Counted from the first letter of the stretch, positions 25,754 through 35,225 are shown. The stretch: DNA of 50,895 bases from Candidatus Cloacimonadota bacterium (GCA_023228125.1 JALOBT010000016.1:1-50895), one strand, 5' to 3'. The notes: generated by a model from the sequence alone, not told the origin. Numbers and translations: made by a program.

Positions 25754-26629
25754 TCAAATCTCCCTCGCTCTGGTCACAATCCGTTCAAAGAGCTTTTCAT
25801 AGCTTCCTCTGAGTTTGGCGGCAAAATCCGGTTCGGAATGTTCTCCCAGTGCCTTTTTAGCTGCTTGGTAGCCGAAGTCATAGAAATCCTGGGCTTTTTT
25901 CAGATCGTAAAAGCCGAAATCCGGATGATGGGCGTGTATGATGATATCAGGTTTGTTTTTCACGATGGATTGAATGGCCATAAAGCCCTGATTTTGCATC
26001 AGAGATTGCATAAAGACTTCATAGCGGGTGAGCTTCTGTTTCGTCTGCTTGTGACCGGGTTCGTAGATTTCTATATCTGGAGAAGCGGTGGGCAAGACGT
26101 TTACCGCGATGGTGATCTCCCCGGGAACCTTATCGGCAAAAGCCAGGGGGAGGGGATGGGCTACAGAGCCATCGATAAACAGATAATCTTCCATTTCCTG
26201 CGGCGCAAAGATAAAGGGCAAAGAGCTGGAAGCGCGCATCGCCTTTGCCAGTGAGCCCTTGTCTATCAATACCGTAAGCTGACGATGCAGGTCAAAAGCC
26301 ACTGCGATATAGGGGATATCTGCCTGCTCTATCATCCGCTCTTGGGTCCAGTCTTCAAAGAGCCTGGTGATGGCTTTCCCATCAAAGATTCCGCTGCGGG
26401 AAAAATCCAGGGTGAGCGGATTAAAGAGTTCGAGGGTAGAGACATCCTGCGCCAGCTCCAGCATCTTTTGTGGCGAGACCGAGCAGGCCAATAGGCCGCC
26501 GACAATGGCTCCCATCGAGGTGCCCACTACGCCCGTGATCTCATATTCCTCAGCGATGGCTTCGATTACGCCGATATGCGCCAGCCCATACGCAGAGCCG
26601 CCGCCCAGGATCAATCTTGCTGTTTTCAC
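25754..26629 (-). CDS. Patatin-like phospholipase (RssA type)
   Basis: The protein has 291 residues. It is a serine lipid acyl hydrolase with a Ser-Asp dyad. The oxyanion-hole loop LILGGGSAYG (residues 6-15), nucleophile elbow GTSMG with S38, and LFIDGSVAHPLP with the partner aspartate are all present. There is no signal peptide, so it is cytoplasmic or peripheral. Its stop lies 10 bases from the end of the second tRNA, on the opposite strand. Its start overlaps the stop of the membrane-protein gene upstream (26626-26985), implying an operon. The substrate is unknown. Confidence 0.9.
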   Translation of the reverse strand: MKTARLILGGGSAYGLAHIGVIEAIAEEYEITGVVGTSMGAIVGGLLACSVSPQKMLELAQDVSTLELFNPLTLDFSRSGIFDGKAITRLFEDWTQERMIEQADIPYIAVAFDLHRQLTVLIDKGSLAKAMRASSSLPFIFAPQEMEDYLFIDGSVAHPLPLAFADKVPGEITIAVNVLPTASPDIEIYEPGHKQTKQKLTRYEVFMQSLMQNQGFMAIQSIVKNKPDIIIHAHHPDFGFYDLKKAQDFYDFGYQAAKKALGEHSEPDFAAKLRGSYEKLFERIVTRAREI

Positions 26630-26985
26630 ATTTTACTCCAGACTTGTATCTTTTTGTAAAGATGATAGTTATGAATCACTACCAGGGCAAAGATCACATT
26701 GAAGATCAAAAGCACAATATTGATGGTATAGAGGTCATTTCCCGCATAAAAGCCCATGGCCGGCATCAGGATGGCCAGCAGCACCGCTTTGAAGATGATG
26801 ATGCCATTGGGAATGCCGAGCTTACGGAAGAAAAACCGCGCCACCGGATTGCGCTCGCGCCGATAGTGATTTGGCCGCATCACCAGATAGGTGGAATGGC
26901 CGTCCAATACGTTCAGCAGGAGGAATAGGCTTAAGAGGCTCCAAAACAGAGCCGCCTGATTCAAAACAATTCTAATCATATGCAT
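26626..26985 (-). CDS. Small membrane protein of the DUF5658 type
   Basis: The protein has 119 residues with three hydrophobic helices (about 10-27, 62-80 and 86-105). Between helices 1 and 2 lies LDGHSTYLVMRPNHYRRERN then PVARFFFRK, the D-x-x-(S/T)-T and ERNP pattern of this uncharacterised family. Its stop overlaps the patatin start. Inner membrane location expected; role unknown. Confidence 0.75.
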   Translation of the reverse strand: MHMIRIVLNQAALFWSLLSLFLLLNVLDGHSTYLVMRPNHYRRERNPVARFFFRKLGIPNGIIIFKAVLLAILMPAMGFYAGNDLYTINIVLLIFNVIFALVVIHNYHLYKKIQVWSKM

Positions 26986-27077
26986 AGTAAGATTCCTGAG
27001 CTTTTAGCGACAGATACCAGATCGGCCATTTTCTGGCAAGCAGAATCAGGCCCAATCCTAAAGCTGAGAAATAATTC

Positions 27078-27106
27078 TTTACAAGATTTGCCCGCTTTAA
27101 TACATT
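27078..27106 (+). promoter_or_regulatory. Putative promoter of recJ
   Basis: TTTACA (27078-27083), 17 bases, TACATTG. This fits the recurrent pattern with one change in the -35-like box. The leader to the recJ ATG would be about 110 bases. Confidence 0.35.
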
Positions 27107-27223
27107 GCATTTATCGGGTGTAATGGTAGTATCTCGCCTTGTATCTGGATTATTTGTTTTGCCGTATTCACTACCAAAGCAGCCCTGAATGATATATTAA
27201 ATAATAAATATAAAGGAAAAAGC

Positions 27224-28945
27224 ATGGACAAAAAGTGGCTAACCCCACCAGGTCTGAATGCGGAGGAAAAAGAAGCTATAAAAGGCTTGTGTGCAGATTT
27301 GAAAGCTCCGGAAATGATCGCGGAATTGCTCTACAGACGCGGTATGCGCACAGCAAAGCAGATTGAGGAATTCTTCAATCCCACTCTGGAGAATCTCCAC
27401 GATCCCTATCTCTTTGAAGAAATGCAGATAGCAGTGGAGCGAACTCTGCTGGCTATAGAAAAGAACGAACTGATATTAGTTTACGGTGATTACGATGTGG
27501 ATGGCACCACCTCCACGGCCCTGCTGTATCTGGGGCTGAAGCGCATCGGAGCCAATATAGATTTTTATATCCCGCACCGGATGATAGATGGCTATGGGCT
27601 GTCCCTGGCCAGCCTTGAACAGATCAAGGAAAGAGGCTGCAGCCTGATCATCAGTGTGGATTGCGGGGTAAACGCCCTGGATGAAATCCGCGCCATCAGA
27701 GACCTGGGCATGGATATCATCATCACAGATCATCACAATCCCAAGGCGGAACTTCCGCCGGCCCTGGCCACGATCAATCCCAAATTGCTAAATTGCGCTT
27801 ATCCCTTTCCCCATCTGGCCGGAGTGGGAGTGGCTTACAAGCTGCTGATGGCCATCTATCAGAAAATGGGTATAAACGATACCGAAAACGTGCTCAAATA
27901 TATGGACCTCGTGGCAGTGGGCACCATCGCAGACATAGTTCCGCTGGTGGGAGAAAACCGGGTCTTTGCCTCCATCGGTCTGCAACATCTGATCGAGAAG
28001 AAAAACCTGGGGCTCAATGCCTTGATCCAGCTTTGTGGCCTGAACCAGAAGACTTTGGATACCACTGATATCGTCTTTGGCATCGCCCCCCGCATCAATG
28101 CCGCCGGCAGAATGGGCTCAGCAGCGATGGCGGTGGACCTGCTCATCTCCACCGATGAAATCCAAAGTGCAGAACTGGCAGAGATGATCGAACGCGACAA
28201 TTCCCTGCGGCAGCAGGAGGATCAAAAGACCTTTTATGAAGCCTGCGAGATCATCGAAAAGAAATACAAAAACATAGCAGAAACCCCTTGCATAGTGATC
28301 TCTTCGGATGATTGGCATCAAGGCGTGATCGGCATCGTGGCCTCCAAGCTGGTGGAAAAATACTACCGCCCGGTGGTGATGATTTCCTTCAAAGACGGCT
28401 TTGGCAGCGGCTCCGGACGCTCGGTGGCAGATTTTGACCTCTTTTCCGCCATGCAGCATATGGAGCACAATCTGCATAGCTTTGGTGGACACAAATACGC
28501 CATAGGCCTCACCATCTATGAGGAATATATAGACCGTTTTGAGAACGAGCTGGCCCGCTATGTGGCCGATAAACTGAAGCTGGAGCAGATTCAGCCGCCC
28601 CTGGTAATAGACCACGAGATAGAGCTTTACGACATCAATGAATACCTTCTGGATTCCATCGAACTCTTTGCGCCCTTTGGGCCGGAAAATGCCCGCCCCA
28701 CCTTTATGACCCAGGAAGTCATCGTGGCAAATTATCCTTACAACGTAGGCCGTAACCACCTGAAACTCAAGGTGGTAAAAGATGGCATATCGCTGGATCT
28801 CATCGGCTACAACCTGGGAGATTATCTCACCTTGCTGAAGAAAAACAGCGTGATCAACATCGCTTTCACCCTGGAATACAACCGCTTTGGCAACAAAGCC
28901 TCGATCCAGGGAAAACTCAAAGATTTACAAATCATAGGAGTCTAA
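27224..28945 (+). CDS. recJ: Single-stranded-DNA-specific exonuclease RecJ
   Basis: The protein has 573 residues. RecJ degrades single-stranded DNA 5' to 3' in recombination and mismatch repair. The DHH phosphoesterase motifs are clear: VYGDYDVDGTTSTALLYL (D89, D91, D93), ITDHHNPKAELP (D169-H170-H171), and the DHHA1 motif SGSGRSVADFDLF. The C-terminal OB-like part closes the protein. Length is normal for the family. The AAAGGA site is before the ATG. The lipoprotein gene follows by three bases. Confidence 0.95.
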   Translation: MDKKWLTPPGLNAEEKEAIKGLCADLKAPEMIAELLYRRGMRTAKQIEEFFNPTLENLHDPYLFEEMQIAVERTLLAIEKNELILVYGDYDVDGTTSTALLYLGLKRIGANIDFYIPHRMIDGYGLSLASLEQIKERGCSLIISVDCGVNALDEIRAIRDLGMDIIITDHHNPKAELPPALATINPKLLNCAYPFPHLAGVGVAYKLLMAIYQKMGINDTENVLKYMDLVAVGTIADIVPLVGENRVFASIGLQHLIEKKNLGLNALIQLCGLNQKTLDTTDIVFGIAPRINAAGRMGSAAMAVDLLISTDEIQSAELAEMIERDNSLRQQEDQKTFYEACEIIEKKYKNIAETPCIVISSDDWHQGVIGIVASKLVEKYYRPVVMISFKDGFGSGSGRSVADFDLFSAMQHMEHNLHSFGGHKYAIGLTIYEEYIDRFENELARYVADKLKLEQIQPPLVIDHEIELYDINEYLLDSIELFAPFGPENARPTFMTQEVIVANYPYNVGRNHLKLKVVKDGISLDLIGYNLGDYLTLLKKNSVINIAFTLEYNRFGNKASIQGKLKDLQIIGV

Positions 28946-28948
28946 ATT

Positions 28949-29770
28949 ATGAAAAGAACTTTTCTGCTTTTGGCCGCAAGCCTGATCCTGATCGGCGCCT
29001 GTTCCTCAAACAAAAGAATCCCGCCTATGGAGATTGCAACTTTCTGTTTGTTTGATACTGTAACTTTTGAGGAGAACATCTCCAAAGCCTATTACCACCC
29101 CGCCTCCAAGGCCCTCTATGCCATGGAAGAAACCACCCACCGCATCCTGATCTGGAAAGGTGATAAACGGATAAACGTAATCGGAGGCCTGGGCAGCGGA
29201 AATACAAACTTTCAGAGCCTGAGCGACTTTGCCATGGGCTCAGATGGCAGCATCTATGCCCTGGATGCTTTTGCCAAGGTGATCAAACGCTTTAATGGCG
29301 ATGGCAAATTCCTCAACAGCATTCAGCTTGATTATGTGCAGCAGCCCACCAAGCTGGCCCTGGGCACAGAGCAAAACGTCTATGTCTTTGATGCCGCCAG
29401 CTCTGAGATCGTGGCCTATGACCTGCTGGATTCATCTGAGCTCTACCGCTTTGGCCGCTTCCAATTGCAAAAGGTGGATCAGCTTTTTGCAAACCGCGAT
29501 TATGTGGTGGCCTATGACGAGGCCCAGGATAAAAGCACACTTTTCTACAGCCTGGGACAGCAGATTTCAGACAATACCGGGCAGATCGTGTATGATAGCT
29601 ATAACAACGCTATCAGCCTGTCTAATGAAGCTTTGGTAAGCACGATGAGTGCTGCCTGGCTGCCCCTGAGCGGCAAAGCTGAAAGCATGACCATCGCCAA
29701 AGACATCCTGGCGATCGTGGTAGATCGTCAAGTGAGACTGCTGAAATTGGATTATGTTCAGGTTCGTTAA
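28949..29770 (+). CDS. Predicted lipoprotein with beta-propeller-like repeats
   Basis: The protein has 273 residues. The N-terminus MKRTFLLLAASLILIGACSS has a lipobox (IGAC), so a lipid-anchored periplasmic or outer-membrane protein is expected. Repeated strands such as DFAMGSDGSIYALDAFAKVI and KLALGTEQNVYVFDA look like NHL/six-bladed propeller blades. Placed directly ahead of lnt, which acylates such lipoproteins; the 3' end overlaps the lnt start. Ligand unknown. Confidence 0.8.
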   Translation: MKRTFLLLAASLILIGACSSNKRIPPMEIATFCLFDTVTFEENISKAYYHPASKALYAMEETTHRILIWKGDKRINVIGGLGSGNTNFQSLSDFAMGSDGSIYALDAFAKVIKRFNGDGKFLNSIQLDYVQQPTKLALGTEQNVYVFDAASSEIVAYDLLDSSELYRFGRFQLQKVDQLFANRDYVVAYDEAQDKSTLFYSLGQQISDNTGQIVYDSYNNAISLSNEALVSTMSAAWLPLSGKAESMTIAKDILAIVVDRQVRLLKLDYVQVR

Positions 29771-31262
29771 AGACTACTACCTCATAGCGTTCGCGGCTCT
29801 GCTGCTCAGCTTATCCCGGCTACCTTTGTATCTGGGCTGGCTGGTGTTTTTGGCCTTTGTGCCGCTGCTCTGTTATATTGAGCACAGAGAGCATAAGGTG
29901 GGCGAATGGATCATCGGTGCCTTGCTGTTTTCCTTTATTCAGATCGCTCTGGTTTTTTACTGGATCGGCTCGGTCACCTTTGGTGGGCTGATCGGCATCG
30001 GATTCATCTTTGCGCTGTTTTACTTTATAGCTTTTAGCATCCTGCAAAGAATCTGGTATCGCCTGCCTGCACTTAGGATGCCGGCCTTCATCTCTATCCT
30101 CATCAGCTTTGAATTCCTGGCAAACTTCACTCAGATCCGCTTTCCCTGGTGGAATATCGGCTATGCGCTGTCGAACTTTTTGCCGCTCTTGCAAGCTCTG
30201 GATATTGGCGGGATGAGCCTTTTAGCGCTCTTGATCTTAGCTCTTAATTACCTCTTTTACCTGGTGGCCCAAAAGGATCACCGGGCCTGGATCGGCATCG
30301 CAATAATCTTCATAATCTGGTATAGCTACGGCAATTACAGGCTTTTGACTCTGCCCCTCACCGAAGAAGATATCCCGATCTCTGTGATGCAGCCTTCCAT
30401 CAAACAAGACGATAAATGGGATGATGCGAAGTACCGGCAGATACTCTCCCGCTACGATGTGCTTTGTGAGCGGGCTGCGGCGAATGGCAAAGAGCTCATC
30501 ATCTTCCCGGAAGCCGCTATGCCAAACTACCTGCTTTTGGACGCCAGAGTCGCAGAAGACCTCAATGATCTGATCCAAGATTATCAGATAGATATCTTTA
30601 CGGGCTTTCCCCATGCCGAAAGAGCTCCCCAGGATTATCCCGTGCCCTATTTGTCTTACAACGCCGCCTCGCTATTTACCAAAGATGGCCGGCATCAAGA
30701 TTTGTACTACAAAAACATCCTGGTGCCTGTGGGCGAGCGCATGCTGTGGCTGGAGCACTTTCCTTTCCTCTGGAAGCTGGAATTTGGTCAGGCAAATTGG
30801 GAATTCGGCACACAGATACCCCGTTATCACTATCATGGCAAGCAGTTTTCCCCCTCCATCTGCTATGAGCTGGCCTTCCCACACTTTTATCAACGGGCAA
30901 ATTGGGAGGATGGCAAGGCTGGCTTTAGCAAGGCAGATTTCCATGTGAATATCACCAATGACGCCTGGTTTGGCAGCTCTTATGGCCCCTGGCTGCATGG
31001 GACTATGGCCAGATTCCGGGCGATCGAATCCCGCATCCAGTTTTACCGCAGCGCAAATACCGGCATTTCGATGATCGTGGATCCCAAGGGGCAAATCCTG
31101 GCCTCCACTCAGCTTTTTGAGATCGTCAATATCAGCGCGCCTTTGTACACCAGCACGGCGCGCCCGCTTTACAACAGAATATATCGATATCCTTGGGGCA
31201 TCGTGGCCATCACGATCCTGCTGGCAATCCTCAGCTTTATTATCCCCAGGAGGATAGAGTGA
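29754..31262 (+). CDS. lnt: Apolipoprotein N-acyltransferase
   Basis: The protein has 502 residues. Lnt adds the third acyl chain to the N-terminal cysteine of lipoproteins in the inner membrane. Several hydrophobic helices occupy residues 1 to about 200. The periplasmic nitrilase domain carries the Glu-Lys-Cys triad: IIFPEAAMPN (E253), LYYKNILVPVGE (K320), and SICYELAFPHF (C370). A final transmembrane helix is at the C-terminus. Its presence implies triacylated lipoproteins and a Gram-negative envelope. The start overlaps the end of the lipoprotein gene. Confidence 0.95.
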   Translation: MFRFVKDYYLIAFAALLLSLSRLPLYLGWLVFLAFVPLLCYIEHREHKVGEWIIGALLFSFIQIALVFYWIGSVTFGGLIGIGFIFALFYFIAFSILQRIWYRLPALRMPAFISILISFEFLANFTQIRFPWWNIGYALSNFLPLLQALDIGGMSLLALLILALNYLFYLVAQKDHRAWIGIAIIFIIWYSYGNYRLLTLPLTEEDIPISVMQPSIKQDDKWDDAKYRQILSRYDVLCERAAANGKELIIFPEAAMPNYLLLDARVAEDLNDLIQDYQIDIFTGFPHAERAPQDYPVPYLSYNAASLFTKDGRHQDLYYKNILVPVGERMLWLEHFPFLWKLEFGQANWEFGTQIPRYHYHGKQFSPSICYELAFPHFYQRANWEDGKAGFSKADFHVNITNDAWFGSSYGPWLHGTMARFRAIESRIQFYRSANTGISMIVDPKGQILASTQLFEIVNISAPLYTSTARPLYNRIYRYPWGIVAITILLAILSFIIPRRIE

Positions 31263-31639
31263 CAAAGCATTATTACAGCATCGGCGAGGTGAGCAATCTC
31301 CTTGAGGTAGAGCCTCATGTGCTGCGTTATTGGGAGAGTGAAATCCCCATGATCCGCCCCAAACGCAGCGGGCATCAGAGACGCTACACCCTGCAGCAGA
31401 TTGAGACCCTGAAAAGAATCAAGGATTTGCTTTACAATCAACGTTTTACCATCGAAGGAGCCCGGCAAAAGCTGAAGCAGGACCGCAGCGTGACCCAGGA
31501 AGCCCGCGCTGAGGCCATCGCCAAACAAAAGCTCAAGGTGGATGCCGCCCTGCCAGCTATCGCCAAAGAGCTCAATGAACTGCGCGAGGCACTCGTTCGC
31601 CTCAAACAAGACTGCAAGAAAATAACAGGACATAAATAA
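31259..31639 (+). CDS. MerR-family transcriptional regulator (GTG start)
   Basis: The protein has 126 residues. The GTG at 31259 overlaps the lnt stop (GTGA) and has AGGAGG five bases upstream. The N-terminus is a MerR winged helix-turn-helix: YYSIGEVSNLLEVEPHVLRY, WESEIPMIRP, then QRRYTLQQIETLKRIKDLLY. A coiled-coil dimerisation helix follows. No metal-binding cysteines or ligand domain are seen, so it resembles the minimal MerR regulators common near translation genes. Target unknown. Confidence 0.9.
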   Translation: MTKHYYSIGEVSNLLEVEPHVLRYWESEIPMIRPKRSGHQRRYTLQQIETLKRIKDLLYNQRFTIEGARQKLKQDRSVTQEARAEAIAKQKLKVDAALPAIAKELNELREALVRLKQDCKKITGHK

Positions 31640-32493
31640 TGGAATTTCAAAAGATTATCCTTTCGCTTCAAGAGTATTGGCTGGGCCAGGGCTGCAATCT
31701 GATTCAGCCTTACGACATCGAAATGGGAGCCGGAACCTTTCATCCCTCCACCTTTTTTGGAGCACTGGGGCCTGCACCCACCGCCATCGCCTATCCGCAA
31801 GCCTGCCGACGCCCCAAAGACGGACGTTATGGCGAAAACCCCAATCGCTTTCAGCATTATTACCAATTTCAGGTGATCATCAAACCCTGCCCTGATGACA
31901 TTCAAGACCTTTATCTGAAGAGCCTTGCCGCCATTGGAATTCAGATAGAGAAGCACGATATCCGCTTTGTGGAAGACGACTGGGAATCTCCCACTTTGGG
32001 GGCTTGGGGACTGGGCTGGGAGGTCTGGCTGGATGGCATGGAGATCTCGCAATTTACCTATTTTCAACAGGTTGGCAGCGTGGATGTCTTCCCCATCTGT
32101 GTGGAGCTGACCTATGGGCTGGAACGCCTGGCTATGTATATCCAGGATGTGGCGGATTACCGGCAGCTTAGCTACAGCAAGTCCAGCACTTATGCCCAGC
32201 TCTATTTTGATAGGGAAGTGGAATATTCGGCCTATAATTTTGAGCATGCCGATACCGCCTTGCTCTTTCAGCTTTTTGCCCAATACGAGGGTGAAAGCCA
32301 AAAGCTGATCAAACACGGGCTGGTCTATCCCGCTTACGATATGCTGCTGAAAAGCTCGCATACCTTCAATCTTTTGGACGCCCGTGGCGTGATCAGCGTA
32401 ACCGAACGCGCCGCCTATATCGGCAAAATCCGTAATCTTGCCAGGGCCTGCGCTACAAAATATATCGAAAAATATACTAAGGAGGAGAAATGA
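31639..32493 (+). CDS. glyQ: Glycyl-tRNA synthetase alpha subunit
   Basis: The protein has 284 residues. GlyQ is the catalytic subunit of the alpha2-beta2 glycyl-tRNA synthetase. Highly conserved stretches are GCNLIQPYDIEMGAGTFHPS, TFFGALGPAPTAIAYPQAC, RRPKDGRYGENPNR, and GLGWEVWLDGMEISQFTYFQ. The beta subunit gene glyS, usually adjacent, is absent here; the next gene is a nucleotidyltransferase-like protein. The start overlaps the MerR stop (TAATG). Confidence 0.95.
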   Translation: MEFQKIILSLQEYWLGQGCNLIQPYDIEMGAGTFHPSTFFGALGPAPTAIAYPQACRRPKDGRYGENPNRFQHYYQFQVIIKPCPDDIQDLYLKSLAAIGIQIEKHDIRFVEDDWESPTLGAWGLGWEVWLDGMEISQFTYFQQVGSVDVFPICVELTYGLERLAMYIQDVADYRQLSYSKSSTYAQLYFDREVEYSAYNFEHADTALLFQLFAQYEGESQKLIKHGLVYPAYDMLLKSSHTFNLLDARGVISVTERAAYIGKIRNLARACATKYIEKYTKEEK

Positions 32494-33161
32494 ATCATCC
32501 TTATTCCGGACTGCTCAAGAGCTTGGATCACCTCACCGATAACCTGATCCAGGTATATGTATATCAGGAACTTACTGGGAACTATTCGGCTGTAGTTATC
32601 CTGGATAAAGACCCCGATAGCTGGCTTACTGAGCTTGCCCCTCTGGCCAAATACGTGCACAAACACCGGCTCAATCTGCCTTTGATCATCAACAAACGCT
32701 TTCTTCAGAATTCCCTGGATTCGTATCCTCTGGAATTCATCAATATCAGCAGCTCGCAAAGTGTGAATCTGCTGCTGAAAGAAGACCTGCTCAGCGGGCT
32801 CAATATCCTCCCTTCGGACCTGAGACTCCAGATGGAAAGAGAATTTAAGGGCAAGTGGCTGCTCACCCGCCAGGTGCTTTTGGAAGGCAAACTCAGCCCG
32901 CGCAACCTGCGTGCCACGCTGCATCTTTCGATTCATTCTTTGATTCCGGCTTTAAAAGGCTTCTTCTTTTTGGCCAGACAGCCCTATCCTCAGAGCCTGG
33001 AAGACCTCTTTGAACAGACCGCTCTGATCAGCAAGATTGATATCAATTCGCTAAATATCTGGCTCAAACAAAGCAGCCTCGAGCTTGCAGATGCCCAGCG
33101 CTATCTGCTTATCTTGCAAAGGTTGATGGAGCTTACTGAGTCCTATCCCATAGAGCCATGA
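32490..33161 (+). CDS. Nucleotidyltransferase-like hypothetical protein
   Basis: The protein has 223 residues. The arrangement LPLIINKRFLQNSLDSYPLE, then FINISSSQ and LRLQMEREFKGKWLLTRQ, resembles uncharacterised bacterial proteins with a nucleotidyltransferase-like fold. The usual catalytic GSR and DxD residues are not evident, so it may be inactive. AGGAGG precedes the ATG, which overlaps the glyQ stop. It is coupled to the next gene by an ATGA overlap. Confidence 0.6.
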   Translation: MNHPYSGLLKSLDHLTDNLIQVYVYQELTGNYSAVVILDKDPDSWLTELAPLAKYVHKHRLNLPLIINKRFLQNSLDSYPLEFINISSSQSVNLLLKEDLLSGLNILPSDLRLQMEREFKGKWLLTRQVLLEGKLSPRNLRATLHLSIHSLIPALKGFFFLARQPYPQSLEDLFEQTALISKIDINSLNIWLKQSSLELADAQRYLLILQRLMELTESYPIEP

Positions 33162-33949
33162 TCAGAAGTAAATTTCATTTCTCGGATTCCGCAAGCCCGG
33201 TATTGGCCCTGGCCATTCACAATGGACATCGCCTGCCTGAGGCTCTGCTGCCCTATACCCAGATCAGCGCGGAAGACCGTTTTCGGGAAGAAGATCCCCA
33301 CACCGGCAGTATCGCAAATCGCTATGCCAATCACATCATCCTGGAGACCAGCCGTTTCGCCGTGGATCTGAACCGCAGCCCTGAAAAAGCCGTGTATCAG
33401 AACCCTGAAGATGCCTGGGGACTTGTAGTCCGCAACGGCGTATTGCCACATAGTGTCTTATCTGGTTTACTATATTCTTATCAGAATTGGTATACCACTT
33501 TGCGATATCAGCTTGAGCGGATGCTTGAGCGGCATCCTGTGGTAATTGTGCTGGATCTTCATAGCTACAATCACCGCCGTGGTGGCCCGGATGCTCCGCC
33601 TGATCCGCAGGAGAAAAATCCGGATATCATTCTGGGACGCAGCAATTTGCCAGAAGGCTATTATCACTTTATAGAAGATCTTCGGCAGCGTCTGGATGGG
33701 CAGAGCTTCGCCTGGGGCAGCCTGGATGTGCGCTGCGACGTGAAATTCCCGGGTGGCCATCTTCCCCGCTTTCTGAATGACCGTTACCCCGGCAAAGTGA
33801 TCTGCGTAGCGGTGGAATTTAAGAAAATCTTCATGGACGAGCACAGCGGAGTGCTGAATCCCGTGCGCCTGGACTCTCTGCGCCAAACTTTCCACCAGCA
33901 CAGCCAGGCCTGGGTGAACTATAATCTTCATATCAAAACTGCCCGCTGA
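33158..33949 (+). CDS. N-formylglutamate amidohydrolase family protein
   Basis: The protein has 263 residues. Family members remove formyl from N-formylglutamate (the end of one histidine-degradation route) or act on related amides. Visible are LAIHNGHRLP near the N-terminus, FAVDLNRSPEKAVY, VIVLDLHSYNHRRGG, and NDRYPGKVICVAVEFKKIFM with probable metal ligands. No other hut genes lie in the window. The start overlaps the upstream gene. Confidence 0.8.
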   Translation: MIRSKFHFSDSASPVLALAIHNGHRLPEALLPYTQISAEDRFREEDPHTGSIANRYANHIILETSRFAVDLNRSPEKAVYQNPEDAWGLVVRNGVLPHSVLSGLLYSYQNWYTTLRYQLERMLERHPVVIVLDLHSYNHRRGGPDAPPDPQEKNPDIILGRSNLPEGYYHFIEDLRQRLDGQSFAWGSLDVRCDVKFPGGHLPRFLNDRYPGKVICVAVEFKKIFMDEHSGVLNPVRLDSLRQTFHQHSQAWVNYNLHIKTAR

Positions 33950-34038
33950 ATCAACTAAAACTCTTCATCTCTGCCAAGAACATGAGCACCCGCTGCCCAG
34001 CCCACAGCGCGCCGCAGCCACAAACTTGCTTTTGATTC

Positions 34039-34088
34039 GTCTTCAACTCGAGATGACTCGAATAACTGAGTTATCTCGAGTTGAAGAC
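34039..34088. repeat. Large CTCGAG palindrome, copy 1
   Basis: A near-perfect inverted repeat has 21-base arms (GTCTTCAACTCGAGAT, then GACTC on the left arm) with one mismatch and an 8-base loop. It lies after the amidohydrolase gene and could act as a terminator, though no T-tract follows. A shorter relative is at 47040-47073. Confidence 0.65.
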
Positions 34089-34237
34089 AAATGAGAGACA
34101 AGTCCAAGGGAAAGGCGTGAGGTCTCAAAGCTTGGTGTAAAGTCCAAGACATTGTTTCTCAGCATATTTGAAGACCTTACCGTTTTGGATAGCTTAATAT
34201 GCATTTGAATGATTTCATTAAGATAGAGGAGAATATC

Positions 34238-34930
34238 GTGAAGATTTCAGGTATCTTTTTTGCCATTGTGATACTCGCGTTTCTGATGCCATTTATGGTG
34301 GTCAAGTGCGCAGATACAACGATTGTTTCGTTGTCTGGATTAAAAATGGTCACTGGAGGAAAGATCCAGAGCCCTGTGATGGATGATATGCAAAAAGGCT
34401 TGATTGATATGAGCGAAGCCTTCGATTCCTAAAGTGAAGAAGACACAGAGGAAGTCTCCAAAGAAGAGGGCAATGCCGGTAAAATGAAGCCCAATATCTT
34501 TGCTGTGCTTGCACTTCTGATGGCTGTGGGAGGATTGATCGCCGCTTTTACCATAGGGAAAAATAGGTTCATCGTTCCTTTGGTGCTGGCAATCCTTGGC
34601 CTACTTAGTCTGCTCTTGATCAAAACTGTATTTAGCGGGATGAAAGATGCCGGTGAGTATGACTCATACATCAAGATAAAGCCACAATTCGGATATTTTC
34701 TGGCTATCATCGGTTTCATTGCTGCCGCCGTTACTGCCTTCCTGGCCGGTAAAAAGAAACTTATCCCCAGTGAACCACAGTTCTCCAACTATGTCCCGGC
34801 TGATGGCGCAGAACCCTATGAAACGCCCGCTGTAGTAGATGCTCCTCCTCTTGCCAGCATTCCGGAAGAATTAAAGCCCCTGGAAGCGCCGATTAACGCC
34901 CTTGAGCCGAGTCCCAAAGTAGAAGATTAA
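34238..34930 (+). pseudogene. Membrane protein gene interrupted by one in-frame stop
   Basis: GTG at 34238, with GAGGAG six bases ahead, starts a frame with an N-terminal hydrophobic helix (ISGIFFAIVILAFLMPFMVV) and LSGLKMVTGG. TAA at 34430-34432 interrupts it. The same frame continues through SEEDTEEVSKEEG into three more hydrophobic helices (FAVLALLMAVGGLIAAF, LVLAILGLLSLLLI, FGYFLAIIGFIAAAVTAFLA) and an acidic, proline-rich tail, ending at 34930. The full frame would give 230 residues. The second part has its own ATG at 34484 (148 codons) but no clear ribosome site. It is either a recent nonsense mutation, a sequencing error, or two subunits. Confidence 0.65.
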
Positions 34931-34975
34931 GGCTCACTCTGAACTCAACTATTTAAAGACAATACTATAGATAAC

Positions 34976-35011
34976 TGAGGCTTGATTTGTCCCCGGATCG
35001 AGCCTCATTTT
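34976..35011 (+). terminator. Rho-independent terminator
   Basis: TGAGGCTTGAT pairs with ATCGAGCCTCA (11 pairs including one G-T), loop of about 10 bases, followed by TTTTC. It ends the membrane protein unit. Confidence 0.7.
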
Positions 35012-35194
35012 CGTTTCCGGCTCACGAAATCAATGAGCACCTGTCTATATGTTCCTCTTTTCGCCACCGCTATATCCTTTTAAAAGCCTGGCATTCGCTT
35101 ACAATGCCTTATAGATATTGGCAAGATCGCCTGATCTGATTATTATATCTGATGAAGCCCAAACTGATGATCTTCCCCAGCGAAGAAATTCCTG

Positions 35195-35225
35195 TTGACA
35201 AAAGATCATACTATTCTCAAAGTTG
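35195..35225 (+). promoter_or_regulatory. Putative promoter of the oxygen-defence cluster
   Basis: TTGACA (35195-35200), 18 bases, AAAGTTG, about 30 bases before the dfx start. It fits the recurrent pattern loosely. The rest of the gap 35012-35253 shows nothing I can assign. Confidence 0.35.

Noticed and set aside
34430..34432. Selenocysteine or pyrrolysine recoding of the in-frame stop
   Set aside because: The codon is TAA, which is not used for either amino acid, and no recoding structure is evident.
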